This document shows, one piece after another, positions 5,142-5,438 of a DNA stretch of 5,438 nt. A program made the translations under genes and the position numbers. The DNA is from Gammaproteobacteria bacterium (GTDB lineage Bacteria > Pseudomonadota > Gammaproteobacteria > Eutrophobiales > Eutrophobiaceae). The notes beneath the pieces were generated by a model. That model did no database searches. It was not told where the DNA came from and was given only the letters and a program-made list of their open reading frames with translations. The number at the start of each line of letters is the position of its first letter. Position 1 is the stretch's first letter. Location: NCBI GenBank assembly GCA_016844485.1, contig JAENIZ010000161.1:1-5438 (forward strand), given 5' to 3'.

Positions 5142-5438
5142 ATGAAATATATTCAACAGGGTTTCACCCTCATCGAGTTGATGATTGTGGTGGCCATCAT
5201 CGGTATCCTGGCTGCAGTCGCTATTCCGTCCTATCAGGACTACACGGCCCGCGCACAGGTATCGGAGGCTATGTCGCTGACATCCGGTATGAAAACGGGT
5301 CTGGCTGAATGGTTTGCCGACCGGGGTGCCTGGCCATCCGCTCCGGCTTCTATAAGTAATTCGTTAGCCGGCAAATATGTACGTTCTATCACGTTCGCTG
5401 GTGCAACTGCCTCAACGATTAGTGTTGATGCCACTATG
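5142..5438 (+). CDS. pilA: Type IV major pilin PilA, partial (first 99 codons)
   Basis: PilA is the subunit polymerised into type IV pili, used for twitching, adhesion and DNA uptake. The short leader MKYIQQG would be cut after Gly7 by prepilin peptidase PilD, leaving N-terminal Phe for methylation. The mature N-terminus FTLIELMIVVAIIGILAAVA holds the conserved Glu5 and the hydrophobic spine of the assembly helix. SYQDYTARAQVSEAM follows, and then a globular part containing GAWPS-type sequence. The frame is open to the right edge with 99 codons; family members are usually about 140-170 residues, so the C-terminal disulfide region is missing. Expression is expected to depend on RpoN and PilR through the adjacent -24/-12 promoter. 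A pilin paralogue is possible, but the pilR linkage favours the major pilin. Confidence 0.95.
   Translation, partial: MKYIQQGFTLIELMIVVAIIGILAAVAIPSYQDYTARAQVSEAMSLTSGMKTGLAEWFADRGAWPSAPASISNSLAGKYVRSITFAGATASTISVDATM

Overview
The window is a chromosomal stretch from a moderate-GC betaproteobacterium. Gene order (sucD, sucC, then divergently a PP0621-family gene, pilS, pilR, pilA) and protein similarity judged by eye suggest a Nitrosomonas-like member of the Nitrosomonadaceae. The host assignment is inference. I see no mobile elements, CRISPR arrays, tRNAs or rRNAs.

Region 1 (1-1628, minus strand) is the TCA-cycle succinyl-CoA ligase operon. sucC is complete and sucD is cut by the left edge; their stop and start codons share one base. 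Region 2 (1629-1781) is a 153-base divergent intergenic gap. Region 3 (1782-4789, plus strand) is a tight three-gene unit: a small membrane-anchored zinc-ribbon protein, the type IV pilus sensor kinase PilS, and the sigma-54 response regulator PilR. Region 4 (4790-5141) is a 352-base regulatory region. It holds a perfect Crp-type palindrome, several dyads that could bind PilR, a full IHF consensus match, and a -24/-12 sigma-54 promoter. A 5' leader of about 116 bases able to form alternative hairpins follows. Region 5 (5142 to the right edge) is the start of pilA, the major type IV pilin.

The logic follows the known PilS-PilR-RpoN circuit: PilS phosphorylates PilR, and PilR with RpoN activates pilA, helped by IHF bending. 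The striking feature is that both regulators look damaged compared with their families. The 5' end of pilS is out of frame and its first membrane helix is missing. PilR lacks about 35-40 residues between its AAA+ domain and its Fis-type HTH. The pilA promoter and the visible pilin look intact. Whether these are real mutations or sequence/assembly errors cannot be decided from the window.
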